Source of the DNA: JAICNR01 sp035699465
GTDB lineage: Bacteria > Gemmatimonadota > Gemmatimonadetes > JACCXV01 > JAHWKZ01
Direction: 5' to 3'
NCBI GenBank assembly: GCA_035699465.1
Contig: DASSPT010000158.1
Location: 1 to 15,692 of the forward strand
DNA: 15,692 bases
Below the pieces are notes generated by a model that saw nothing but the letters and a program-made list of their open reading frames with translations, did not search any database and was not told the DNA's origin. This document shows, piece by piece, positions 5,694 through 12,575 of this stretch. Numbering within the stretch: position 1 is the first letter of the stretch; each line of letters opens with the position of its first letter. The translations under genes and the position numbers were made by a program.

Positions 5694-7714
5694 GCGCGAA
5701 AGCGAGAGAGCGTCGCCTGGCGGCCGTGTGGTTCGCCGACATCGTCGGCTTCACCGCGCTGGCGTCTCGCGACGAGGACGCGGCGCTCAAGCTGAAGGAG
5801 ATCTTCCAGGCGATCACGAGGAAGGTCGTCCGGGAGCTGGGAGGGACGCTGGTCAAGTTCCTGGGCGACGGCGGACTGGCGGTCTTCCCGAGCGCCGACG
5901 CGGCGGTGCGAGCGGGCCTCGACGTCCAGCGCGCGTTCGAGGCGAGGACCTCCGCTGCCGGCGTGGCCGCGCAGCTCCGGGTCGGCGTCCACCTTGGCGA
6001 GGTCGTCACGGAGTCCGACGGGGACGTGTACGGGGACGGCGTGAACACGGCCGCGCGGATCCAGCACGAAGCGGAGCCGGGTCAGGTGGTGGTCAGCGAG
6101 GACGTATGGCGCCAGCTCCGGCAGCGAAGCGGCTACCAGTTCGACGCGCTCGGCGAGCGCACGCTCCAGGGCCTCGAGGAGCCGGTCCGGATCTACGCGG
6201 TTGGAGGAACGCCCGAGGAGGCCCATGCGGATCCAGTGGAGTCGCATCAGCCGCCGCGCCGTTTCGGGCGCGGACGGAGGATCGCGCTTGCCGGCGCTGT
6301 CGCGATGGTCATCGTCGCGATCGGCTGGTGGCTCTCGACTCGCCAGGGGGGGGGGCCGACAGCCGCCGAAGCGGCGCCTTCGATCGCGGTCCTCCCCTTC
6401 GCCGATCTCAGCCCCGGCGGAGACCAGGAGTACTTCGGCGACGGCATGACGGAAGAGCTGATCAACGCGCTGACGCGAATCGAGGGCCTCGCTGTCGTTT
6501 CCCGCACTTCCGCCTTCGCCTACAAGGGGAAAAATCTCGATGTGCGGGACATCGGTCGCAGGCTGGGGGTCGGTACGGTGATGGAGGGGAGCGTCCGGGT
6601 GGCGGGCGATCGCCTGCGGATCACCGCGCAGCTGATCGACGTGGACAACGGCTACCACCTGTGGTCCGAGACGTACGATCGCGAGATGGCCGATGTCTTC
6701 GCGATCCAGGACGAGATCGCGCGCGCCATCGTCACCGAGCTGGAGCCCGAGCTGGTGACGTCGGGCCGGATCGTGCCCCGACGGACCGGCGATCCGGAAG
6801 CGTACCGGCTCTACCTGGAAGGCCGGTTCCTCTGGAGCCAGCGCACCTATGAATCGACGATGAGGGCGATCGAACTCTTCGAGGCCGCCATCCGCGCCGA
6901 CACGACGTATGCGGTGGCCTACACCGGTCTGGCGGACTCGTACGAGTCGCTCCTGGGCCGTGGCTTCAGGACAGCGGCGGAGACCCTCGACAAGCAAAGG
7001 GCGGCGATACACAGGGCATTGGAGCTCGATCCCGAGCTGTCCGAGGCGCACAAATCCCTCGCCAACCTCCTCTTCAACCAGGACTGGGATTGGGAGGCCG
7101 CCGGTCGAGCGTTCGAGCGGGCGGTGGAGCTCGATCCGCGCAATGCCGACGCGGCGCACGCCTATTCGCATTACCTGACGGCCATGGGCCGAACACGGGA
7201 ATCGCTGGACGAAAGCCTGCGCGCTCTCGAGATCTCCCCGTACGACGACGCGATCCGCTCGCATCTCGGCTGGCATTACTTGTTTGCGCGCGATCCCGGC
7301 CGCGCGGTCGAGGCGATGGCCGGGAGGATGTCCGGATATCACGGTTTCCTGGCGCGGGCCTATCAACTCCAGGGAAGGAACGCAGAGGCCCTCGTACAGT
7401 GCGAACGGGCCGTCGCGGAACGTGGATCTGATGCCTTTCTGATGGGCTTCGTCGGCTTCGTATACGCCCAGCTCGGTCACGAGCGCGAAGCGCTCGACGT
7501 GGCGCGCAGGCTGGAAGCGATGGGGGATCAGACCAGCTACGACGTCGCGGTGATTCATGCCGGTCTGGGAGATGCCGAACGCGCCTTCGCCTTGCTGGAG
7601 GAGGGCTATGCGAAGCGCTCCCCCCGCATGGTCTACCTGAAGGTCGATCCTCGACTCGACGATCTCCGGTCCGATCCGCGGTTCGATTCCCTCGTCCGCC
7701 GGATGCGCCTCTGA
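5690..7714 (+). CDS. Class III adenylate cyclase-TM-TolB-like-TPR protein
   Basis: A 674-residue membrane protein. Residues 8-172 form a class III nucleotide cyclase domain with metal-binding Asp17 (FADIVGFT) and Asp60 (KFLGDG), adenine-selecting Lys56 and Asp112 (DVYGDGVNTAAR), and transition-state Asn119 and Arg123. It is therefore probably an active cAMP producer. One membrane helix spans about 198-216. A TolB N-terminal/FlgO-like domain follows (about 230-350; SIAVLPFADLSPGGDQEYFG), then TPR-type helices (about 365-640). With the N-terminus inside, the TolB/TPR half would be periplasmic and could sense a signal. The start GTG overlaps the gatA stop by four bases, with GGGAGG 10 bases upstream. 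A run of ten G lies just after the membrane helix, a possible slippage site. The signal and the cAMP target are unknown. Confidence 0.9.
   Translation: MSAKARERRLAAVWFADIVGFTALASRDEDAALKLKEIFQAITRKVVRELGGTLVKFLGDGGLAVFPSADAAVRAGLDVQRAFEARTSAAGVAAQLRVGVHLGEVVTESDGDVYGDGVNTAARIQHEAEPGQVVVSEDVWRQLRQRSGYQFDALGERTLQGLEEPVRIYAVGGTPEEAHADPVESHQPPRRFGRGRRIALAGAVAMVIVAIGWWLSTRQGGGPTAAEAAPSIAVLPFADLSPGGDQEYFGDGMTEELINALTRIEGLAVVSRTSAFAYKGKNLDVRDIGRRLGVGTVMEGSVRVAGDRLRITAQLIDVDNGYHLWSETYDREMADVFAIQDEIARAIVTELEPELVTSGRIVPRRTGDPEAYRLYLEGRFLWSQRTYESTMRAIELFEAAIRADTTYAVAYTGLADSYESLLGRGFRTAAETLDKQRAAIHRALELDPELSEAHKSLANLLFNQDWDWEAAGRAFERAVELDPRNADAAHAYSHYLTAMGRTRESLDESLRALEISPYDDAIRSHLGWHYLFARDPGRAVEAMAGRMSGYHGFLARAYQLQGRNAEALVQCERAVAERGSDAFLMGFVGFVYAQLGHEREALDVARRLEAMGDQTSYDVAVIHAGLGDAERAFALLEEGYAKRSPRMVYLKVDPRLDDLRSDPRFDSLVRRMRL
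6346..6355 (+). repeat. Homopolymer tract of ten G inside the cyclase gene
   Basis: The tract encodes Gln-Gly-Gly-Gly at residues 219-222, in the linker between the membrane helix and the TolB-like domain. Losing one G would run into a stop ending at 6449; gaining one would shift to a frame ending at 6852. Either change would leave the cyclase and membrane helix without the TolB/TPR half. It is a candidate slipped-strand site, but also a place where sequencing errors are common. Confidence 0.6.
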
Positions 7715-7778
7715 TGGCGAACGGGATCGCGCGGTTCCTCGAAGTGCCCAAACCCCGACCGAAAGGAGTCAAGGCGTG

Positions 7779-8222
7779 ATGGCGAGGTTCTGCATGGTCA
7801 ATGTCCTCTTCGCGCTCGCCGCTACGCCGCTAACGGCCCAGACCGTCGTCCGCGCCGACGGCGATTCGGCAGCGATGGCCGAGATCGCGGCCCTCGAGTA
7901 CCACCTGATCGACCTGCTCGATCAGCGCGACCTGAAATCCTATGCCTCCTATCTCGCGGAGGACTACATGCGCGTCAACGCGAGCGGCGAGGTTTCGGAC
8001 AAGGACGAGGCGCTGGCCGGGTTCGCCTCCGCCAGTATGGCCGGTCGCATGTCCCCTTCGGATATCGAGGTTCGCATCTACGGCGACACGGCGATTCTCT
8101 CGTTCGTCCTCACGCTCGGGCGCGAGGGGGAGCCGCAGCGGCGCAACCGGCTCGTCAAGGTCTTCGTGCGGCGGGATGGCCGCTGGATCATGGTTCACAA
8201 TCAGGGCAGCCCCATCGACTGA
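7779..8222 (+). CDS. Secreted DUF4440/SnoaL-like (NTF2-fold) protein
   Basis: A small exported protein of 147 residues. Residues 1-20 look like a Sec signal peptide (hydrophobic VNVLFALAATPL, cleavage near LTA-Q). The rest matches the NTF2-like DUF4440 pattern: an N-terminal helix (ALEYHLIDLLDQRDLKSYASYLAEDYMRV, in two parts), then strands ending in VKVFVRRDGRWIMVHNQGS-type sequence (127-144). Such domains bind small ligands or act as enzymes; no function can be assigned here. AGGAG (7764-7768) serves the ATG at 7779; a GTG one codon earlier (7776) is equally spaced. The gene lies 64 bases after the cyclase gene and its stop is one base before the gatB start, so it is inside the gat transcription unit. 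Confidence 0.82.
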   Translation: MARFCMVNVLFALAATPLTAQTVVRADGDSAAMAEIAALEYHLIDLLDQRDLKSYASYLAEDYMRVNASGEVSDKDEALAGFASASMAGRMSPSDIEVRIYGDTAILSFVLTLGREGEPQRRNRLVKVFVRRDGRWIMVHNQGSPID

Positions 8223-8223
8223 C

Positions 8224-9663
8224 ATGGGATACGAGCCCGTCATCGGACTCGAGGTCCACGTCCAGCTCTCGACCGTGAGCAAGATCTTCTGCGGCTGCTC
8301 GACGGCCTACGGCGCGCCGCCGAACACGCAGATCTGCCCGATCTGCCTCGGCTACCCGGGCTCGCTGCCGATGCTCAACGCCGCTGCGGTGGACCTCGCC
8401 GTGCGCGCGGCCATCGCTCTGGGATGCGAGGTCCATCCGCGCTCGATCTTCGCGCGGAAGCACTACTTCTATCCCGACCTCCCGAAGGGATACCAGATCT
8501 CCCAGTACGATCGCCCGCTCGCGACCGGCGGGGCGCTCGAGATCCGCCTGGACGAGGGCAGCCGCAAGACGGTTCGCATCACGCGCGTCCATCTCGAGGA
8601 GGACGCGGGCAAATCCACGCATGCCGCCGACGGCACGCGGGTCGATTTCAACCGCTGCGGAACGCCGCTCATCGAGATCGTCTCCGAACCCGATCTCGCC
8701 AGCCCTCGCGAGGCGTACCTGTACCTGTCGACGCTCAAGCAGACGCTCGAGTACCTCGACGTGTCGGACTGCAACATGGAGGAGGGGAGCCTGCGCTGCG
8801 ACGCCAACGTCTCGATCCGCCAGCGAGGCGAGAGGGCACTCTCCACGAAGACCGAGGTCAAGAACGTGAACTCCTTCCGCTACGTGGAGGCGGCGCTCGC
8901 GTTCGAGATCGAGCGCCAGACGAGGCTCGTCGGGCGCGGGGAGCCAGTCGTCCACGAGACGCTCCTATGGGACTCGGCCAAAGGGGAGGCGCGGCCGATG
9001 CGCTCCAAGGAGATGTCGCACGACTACCGCTACTTCCCGGAGCCGGACCTGGAGCCTCTGGACATCGATCCCGCGCGCATCGCCGCGATCCGGTCGGAGC
9101 TGCCGGAGGCACCCGGGGTACGCGCGGCGCGCCTCGAGTCCGAGTACGGGATTCCTGCCTACGACGCCGAGGTCTTGACGTCGACGCGCCCGCTGGCCGA
9201 ATGGTTCGAGGCGGCGGCACGCGCGTTCGGCGACGCGAAGGAGGTCTCCAACTGGGTCATGGGCGAGGTGTTGCGTCTGGCGCGCGAGCGTGGAGTGGAA
9301 GTGAAGCTCGAACCCCGGCCCGAGCCCCTGGCTCCCACCGCCCTGGCCGATCTCCTCGCGCTGAAGGCCGAAGGGAAGATCTCCGGCAGCGTCGCCAAGG
9401 AGGTGCTCGCGCACATGGTCGAGTCCGGCAAGGGCGCGGCCGAGATCGTCTCCGAGCGCGGGCTGGCGCAGGTATCCGACGAAGGCGCGCTCGAAGCCGA
9501 CGTGGACGCCGTGATCGCCGCCCACCCGGCCGAGGTCGCCGCCTACCGAAACGGTAAGCAGGGCCTGATGGGATTCTTCGTGGGCCAGGTGATGAAGCGA
9601 ACCGGCGGCCAGGCGAACCCCCAGATCGTCAATCGCATACTCCGCGAGAAGCTGGAGCGCTGA
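8224..9663 (+). CDS. gatB: Asp-tRNA(Asn)/Glu-tRNA(Gln) amidotransferase subunit B
   Basis: The tRNA-binding kinase/transamidase subunit: it activates the aminoacyl group with ATP and adds ammonia from GatA. The 479 residues are of normal length. The N-terminus EPVIGLEVHVQLST (4-17) is diagnostic. A likely zinc site is formed by Cys23, Cys25, Cys38 and Cys41 (FCGC and CPIC). Family signatures HYFYPDLPKGYQISQYD, HLEEDAGKSTH and CNMEEGSLRCDANVS are present. The C-terminal Yqey-type tail domain ends in GQVMKRTGGQANPQIVN. The start ATG lies one base after the stop of the DUF4440 gene and has no good Shine-Dalgarno sequence, so translation probably depends on coupling to that gene. Separation from gatA by two signalling-type genes is unusual. 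Confidence 0.96.
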   Translation: MGYEPVIGLEVHVQLSTVSKIFCGCSTAYGAPPNTQICPICLGYPGSLPMLNAAAVDLAVRAAIALGCEVHPRSIFARKHYFYPDLPKGYQISQYDRPLATGGALEIRLDEGSRKTVRITRVHLEEDAGKSTHAADGTRVDFNRCGTPLIEIVSEPDLASPREAYLYLSTLKQTLEYLDVSDCNMEEGSLRCDANVSIRQRGERALSTKTEVKNVNSFRYVEAALAFEIERQTRLVGRGEPVVHETLLWDSAKGEARPMRSKEMSHDYRYFPEPDLEPLDIDPARIAAIRSELPEAPGVRAARLESEYGIPAYDAEVLTSTRPLAEWFEAAARAFGDAKEVSNWVMGEVLRLARERGVEVKLEPRPEPLAPTALADLLALKAEGKISGSVAKEVLAHMVESGKGAAEIVSERGLAQVSDEGALEADVDAVIAAHPAEVAAYRNGKQGLMGFFVGQVMKRTGGQANPQIVNRILREKLER

Positions 9664-9668
9664 ATCGG

Positions 9669-9697
9669 TTGACATGCTCTGCCGCGCGGAGGATGAT
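9669..9697 (+). promoter_or_regulatory. Candidate sigma70-type promoter for the secreted 205-residue protein gene
   Basis: A perfect TTGACA, 17 bases, then GATGAT (4 of 6 with TATAAT) lies just after gatB. It would start transcription about 20 bases before the ATG at 9721, with the strong ribosome binding site AAAGGAGG (9705-9712) inside the leader. Confidence 0.5.
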
Positions 9698-9704
9698 GGG
9701 AGCG

Positions 9705-9712
9705 AAAGGAGG
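9705..9712 (+). promoter_or_regulatory. Strong ribosome binding site AAAGGAGG
   Basis: A near-perfect Shine-Dalgarno sequence 8 bases before the ATG at 9721, the best in the window. It fixes the start of the secreted protein and suggests efficient translation. Confidence 0.75.
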
Positions 9713-9720
9713 TTGATACA

Positions 9721-10338
9721 ATGATCGTGAGAATAACATTTTCGGTCCTGCTCCTGGGCGGCCTGCTGCTCGCGCCCCGCGTGTCGGCGACTGCCCAGGT
9801 CGAGGAATTGCCGCGGGGAGGGTGGGGCGTTCTCGAGGCGCGCGAAAACAGCGAGCGGATCGAGCAGGAGAAACGGAACCGCGAGCGCGAGTACGCGCGC
9901 GAGAAGGAATTGCGCGAGCCGAAGCCGACGGGCTGTCAGACCGGCCAGTTCTGTCTTCAGAGCATCGAGGCGATCCAGAGCCACCGAGTGCCCGGCACGG
10001 GCCTCATGGCGGTCCTTCACGACATCGACCTGGGGGAGGATGCGCTGACGGTACGTATGCGGTTCTACAACGAGGGCACCGAGACAGCGACTCTCGCCCT
10101 CGACCCGAATGCGTCCTATGAGGCCTTCTACGTCGAGGTGGATGGAGAAAAGAGCTTCATCCTCCGCGACGAGGACGGCGACCTCGAGGCGAAGGAATCG
10201 TTCGCCGGAGAGCTCGACCCCGGGGAGATGGAGAGCTGGTGGGCACGCTTTCCGCCGCTTGCCTCGCACGCAGTGTCGTTCGACATAGAGATCCAGTCTA
10301 TCCCCCGATTCCAGGGGGTACTCGTTTCCAATCGGTAG
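9721..10338 (+). CDS. Secreted hypothetical protein with charged linker and beta-sandwich-like domain
   Basis: Not assigned to a named family. The 205 residues begin with a clear signal peptide (1-25; FSVLLLGGLLLAP, cleavage near SATA-Q). A highly charged, probably helical stretch follows (about 38-68; EQEKRNREREYAREKELRE). Two cysteines in GCQTGQFC (71-78) could form a disulfide after export. The C-terminal part (about 95-203) has alternating strands such as LTVRMRFYNEG and a PGEMESWWARFPPL segment, reminiscent of immunoglobulin-like beta-sandwich domains in exported proteins. It has its own promoter and a strong ribosome binding site, so it is probably well expressed and separate from the gat genes. 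No enzymatic residues are evident; a structural or binding role is a guess. Confidence 0.8.
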   Translation: MIVRITFSVLLLGGLLLAPRVSATAQVEELPRGGWGVLEARENSERIEQEKRNREREYAREKELREPKPTGCQTGQFCLQSIEAIQSHRVPGTGLMAVLHDIDLGEDALTVRMRFYNEGTETATLALDPNASYEAFYVEVDGEKSFILRDEDGDLEAKESFAGELDPGEMESWWARFPPLASHAVSFDIEIQSIPRFQGVLVSNR

Positions 10339-10348
10339 GAGTTGCGTC

Positions 10349-10377
10349 TTGACGGGACTTCCAGTTGCGTGTATTAT
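10349..10377 (+). promoter_or_regulatory. Promoter of the padR operon
   Basis: TTGACG, 17 bases, then TATTAT (5 of 6 in each box) gives the best promoter in the window. The predicted start site, about 10384, lies about 35 bases before the padR ATG. The -10 box overlaps a 19-base palindrome. Confidence 0.7.
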
Positions 10378-10393
10378 CTTGCAATGCAAGATA
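10375..10393. promoter_or_regulatory. Palindromic operator, likely the PadR autoregulatory site
   Basis: TATCTTGCA-A-TGCAAGATA is a perfect 9-base inverted repeat around a single A. It covers the end of the -10 box and the predicted transcription start of padR. Its position fits repression by steric block. PadR regulators are dimeric winged-helix proteins that often bind such palindromes at their own promoter; that PadR binds here is inference. Confidence 0.65.
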
Positions 10394-10418
10394 GTTTACG
10401 CACTATGACATCAGCTCC

Positions 10419-10751
10419 ATGAGCCGGGAGCTCAAGCGGGGAACGATTGAGCTGGTTCTCTTGACCCTCCTGGCCGACCGGGAGCGGTACGGCTACGAGA
10501 TCGTCTCGGCGATCGCGGAGTGGAGCGGCGGCAGACTCGAGGTGCGCGACGGAACGCTCTACCCCGTCCTCTACCGGCTCGAGGAGGGGGGGTTCATCGA
10601 GCCGCGCTGGGAGACGCCGGAGCGGGGCGTGCCGCGGAAGTACTACCGGATCACGGAGGCCGGAAAGGCAGAGCTCGACCGACTCGCCGCGGAATGGCGG
10701 GAATTCGCCGCCGGCCTGGAAGCGATCCTCGACCGAAAGGGAGGCGCATGA
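10419..10751 (+). CDS. PadR family transcriptional regulator
   Basis: A 110-residue winged-helix repressor-type protein. The family pattern is clear: LKRGTIELVLLTLLADRERY (5-24), YGYEI (24-28), the recognition region GTLYPVLYRLEEGGFI (45-60), and the wing RKYYRITEAGKAEL (73-86). The short C-terminal dimerisation helix places it with the small PadR-s2 type. The start ATG at 10419 lacks a strong Shine-Dalgarno sequence. The stop overlaps the ATG of the next gene (ATGA), so regulator and membrane protein are made together. Small PadR genes are often paired with genes for HAAS (permease prefix) proteins, as here. The palindrome over its promoter suggests negative autoregulation; the inducer is unknown. 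Confidence 0.92.
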   Translation: MSRELKRGTIELVLLTLLADRERYGYEIVSAIAEWSGGRLEVRDGTLYPVLYRLEEGGFIEPRWETPERGVPRKYYRITEAGKAELDRLAAEWREFAAGLEAILDRKGGA

Positions 10752-11464
10752 ACGAGATCGAGCGCTACGTGGAGGACGTGCTGCACCGGATCGCTCCCGG
10801 TTTTCCGGGGCGGCATCGGATCGAGACCGATCTCCGGAGCCACCTCGCGGAGCGGGTCGCGGGGGGAGAGGACGCTTCGAGCGCGGTCGCGCGCATGGGC
10901 CACGCGGCGGAGGTCGCGCGGGGGTTTCTGGAATCCACCGAGCCGCCGCTCGCCCGCCCCGCCGATCGTCTGGGAGGATTTCTCTTCGATGTCGGCCTCG
11001 GCGCGCTGGCGATCGCGTCGATCACTCTTCTCGCCATCGTGGCGGTCGGGTCGTACTCGACTGTCCGGGTGTCCGATTGGCCGTTGCCGCTGGCCGTCGC
11101 GCTCGGTCTCGGCGCGGTGATCGTCTTCGTGCTCGTGATCCTCTATTTCCCGGTTCTCGAGACCCTGTTCGGCCAGACCGCGGGGAAACACGTGTTCGGG
11201 ACCTTCGTGGCGCGCGAGACGGGGGAGAGGGTCGGGTTCTGGACCGCGGTCGTGCGCAGGATCCCCTTCATGTTCGACATCTGGCCGATCGACGCCGTGT
11301 TCCTGCTCTTCACCGCGCGCAGACAGCGCGCGTTCGACCTGGCGGCGCGCACGATCGTGATCGCAGGCGGTCGGCGGTTCGGTCGCCCGTGGGGAATGGT
11401 GGCGCTCCTCTGGCTCGCGGCGATGGGGCTGGGCGCGCTGGCCGGCTATCTGGGGTCGGGCTAG
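10748..11464 (+). CDS. HAAS-type prefix plus RDD family membrane protein
   Basis: A 238-residue inner-membrane protein. Residues 1-62 resemble the HAAS/permease-prefix helical domain (helices around VEDVLHRIAP, RIETDLRSHLAERV and SAVARMGHAAEVARGFL), which in related systems goes with a PadR partner. From residue 74 an RDD domain follows: Arg74 and Asp81 at the start of the first membrane helix (about 76-100), a second helix (about 113-136), the signature FGQTAGKHVFGTFV (141-154), and a last helix (about 215-235). The role of RDD proteins is poorly defined; some have been linked to ion transport. The ATG overlaps the padR stop. No further gene follows in the unit, since a new promoter lies directly after. 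Confidence 0.82.
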   Translation: MNEIERYVEDVLHRIAPGFPGRHRIETDLRSHLAERVAGGEDASSAVARMGHAAEVARGFLESTEPPLARPADRLGGFLFDVGLGALAIASITLLAIVAVGSYSTVRVSDWPLPLAVALGLGAVIVFVLVILYFPVLETLFGQTAGKHVFGTFVARETGERVGFWTAVVRRIPFMFDIWPIDAVFLLFTARRQRAFDLAARTIVIAGGRRFGRPWGMVALLWLAAMGLGALAGYLGSG

Positions 11465-11470
11465 TGGAGA

Positions 11471-11499
11471 TTGACCGGGGAGGAACGTTGCTCTATGCT
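11471..11499 (+). promoter_or_regulatory. Candidate promoter for the von Willebrand-like/DUF1801 pair
   Basis: TTGACC, 17 bases, then TATGCT (5 of 6 and 4 of 6) begins 6 bases after the RDD gene stop and 67 bases before the GTG at 11538. Confidence 0.5.
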
Positions 11500-11537
11500 C
11501 TGACAGTATCCGCCGCGGAACACACACATTCGACGAC

Positions 11538-12575
11538 GTGCTTTCGAGAGGAACCCCTATCCTCTCTTTCCTCCCCTCCGGTCCCATCTCCCTCAAAGGG
11601 ACGATCCTCGCCACGGCCGGGCTGCTGGCCCTGATCGTCTCGCCGGTCCCCGCCGATGCTCAGCTCGGGCGGCTCAAGAACATGGTGGCGGGGGTCGAGA
11701 AGGGCGAGGTGTACGGAGAGGACGTGACGGACGAGGGATCGCCGATCGTCTTCGTCGTGGATCTGACCCCGGTCGTAGAACTGCCCCAGGGCGCCGTCGA
11801 CAACTTGAAGCAGATGGTGGCCCAGCAGGGCGAGGCGTACGTCCGCCAGAAGCTCGCGGAAGAGGGAGCGGATTGGGCGCTCCGGGCGGCCGGCCCCGCC
11901 GGGATGGCCGTCCGGGAGGTCATGAGGCGGCGGAGCGACCGCACCGAGCGCGCGCGGAACCACGTTCGGGCGGCGATCGAGGGGCTCGAGGAGGACCAGC
12001 GATTCGGCCTCGTGACCTTCGATGGCGGTCCGAGCAGCTGGCGGTCCCCCGCGCCTGAGGCCAACGAATCGAATCGAGAGGAAGCGCGAGAGTTCGTCGG
12101 AGGGCTTCAGAAGGTCGAGGGCGACGGGTTCCTGCGATCGGCGTTGATGACCGCCGCCGGACTCGCGGTCGACCCGGCGATGTATGGCGCCGGCGGTGGC
12201 GGCGGCATGCCACCCGGGGGAGTCGACCCCACGAGCGCCGCCATGGCGGCCCAGGCGGGCGCGGCCCAGGCGGCGATCCCGGCGAACCCCTCCGGAACGC
12301 TCTCCGGCCCCACCGTCTCGGCGGAGAACCTCCTGCGGGGAATCGAGCTCGCCTTCGAGCTCGAACCCGAGGCGATCGTGATCGTGCTGGGCGCGGCGCC
12401 AGCGGAGGACACGGTGGGGCTCCTGTCCCGCGTAGACGAGCTCGCGGCGGGCCGGGACGTGACGATCCATGTCGCGGTATTCGGCGAGAACCAGTCCGGG
12501 GGCGTGCTACGGGAGCTGGCGGAAGCCAACGACGGGGAACTCCTCACAGATGAGGAGGAAGACGAGGAGGACTAG
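11538..12575 (+). CDS. Secreted von Willebrand factor A-like protein with degenerate metal site
   Basis: A 345-residue exported protein. A signal peptide ends near PADA-Q (42) after an n-region of about 20 residues. The domain pattern is vWA-like: strand IVFVVDLTP (70-78), helix and strand HVRAAIEGLEEDQRFGLVTFD (142-162, in two parts), and a late half EAIVIVLGAAPAEDT (278-292) with VTIHVAVFGE (308-317) and LRELAEANDGEL. The metal-binding DxSxS motif is replaced by DLTPV, so metal-dependent adhesion may be lost. A Gly/Ala/Pro-rich insert (about 212-255) splits the domain and the tail is strongly acidic. The start GTG at 11538 has no good ribosome binding site, and no in-frame ATG precedes the mature part. 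The stop shares one base with the next start. Function is unknown. Confidence 0.7.
   Translation: MLSRGTPILSFLPSGPISLKGTILATAGLLALIVSPVPADAQLGRLKNMVAGVEKGEVYGEDVTDEGSPIVFVVDLTPVVELPQGAVDNLKQMVAQQGEAYVRQKLAEEGADWALRAAGPAGMAVREVMRRRSDRTERARNHVRAAIEGLEEDQRFGLVTFDGGPSSWRSPAPEANESNREEAREFVGGLQKVEGDGFLRSALMTAAGLAVDPAMYGAGGGGGMPPGGVDPTSAAMAAQAGAAQAAIPANPSGTLSGPTVSAENLLRGIELAFELEPEAIVIVLGAAPAEDTVGLLSRVDELAAGRDVTIHVAVFGENQSGGVLRELAEANDGELLTDEEEDEED

Noticed and set aside
5513..7558. 681-codon antisense open frame opposite the cyclase gene
   Set aside because: It mirrors the codon bias of the cyclase gene, is rich in Arg/His/Gly and has no recognisable domain.
8965..10389. 474-codon antisense open frame opposite gatB and the secreted protein gene
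   Set aside because: It spans two unrelated plus-strand genes and their intergenic region and has no recognisable domain; a shadow frame.
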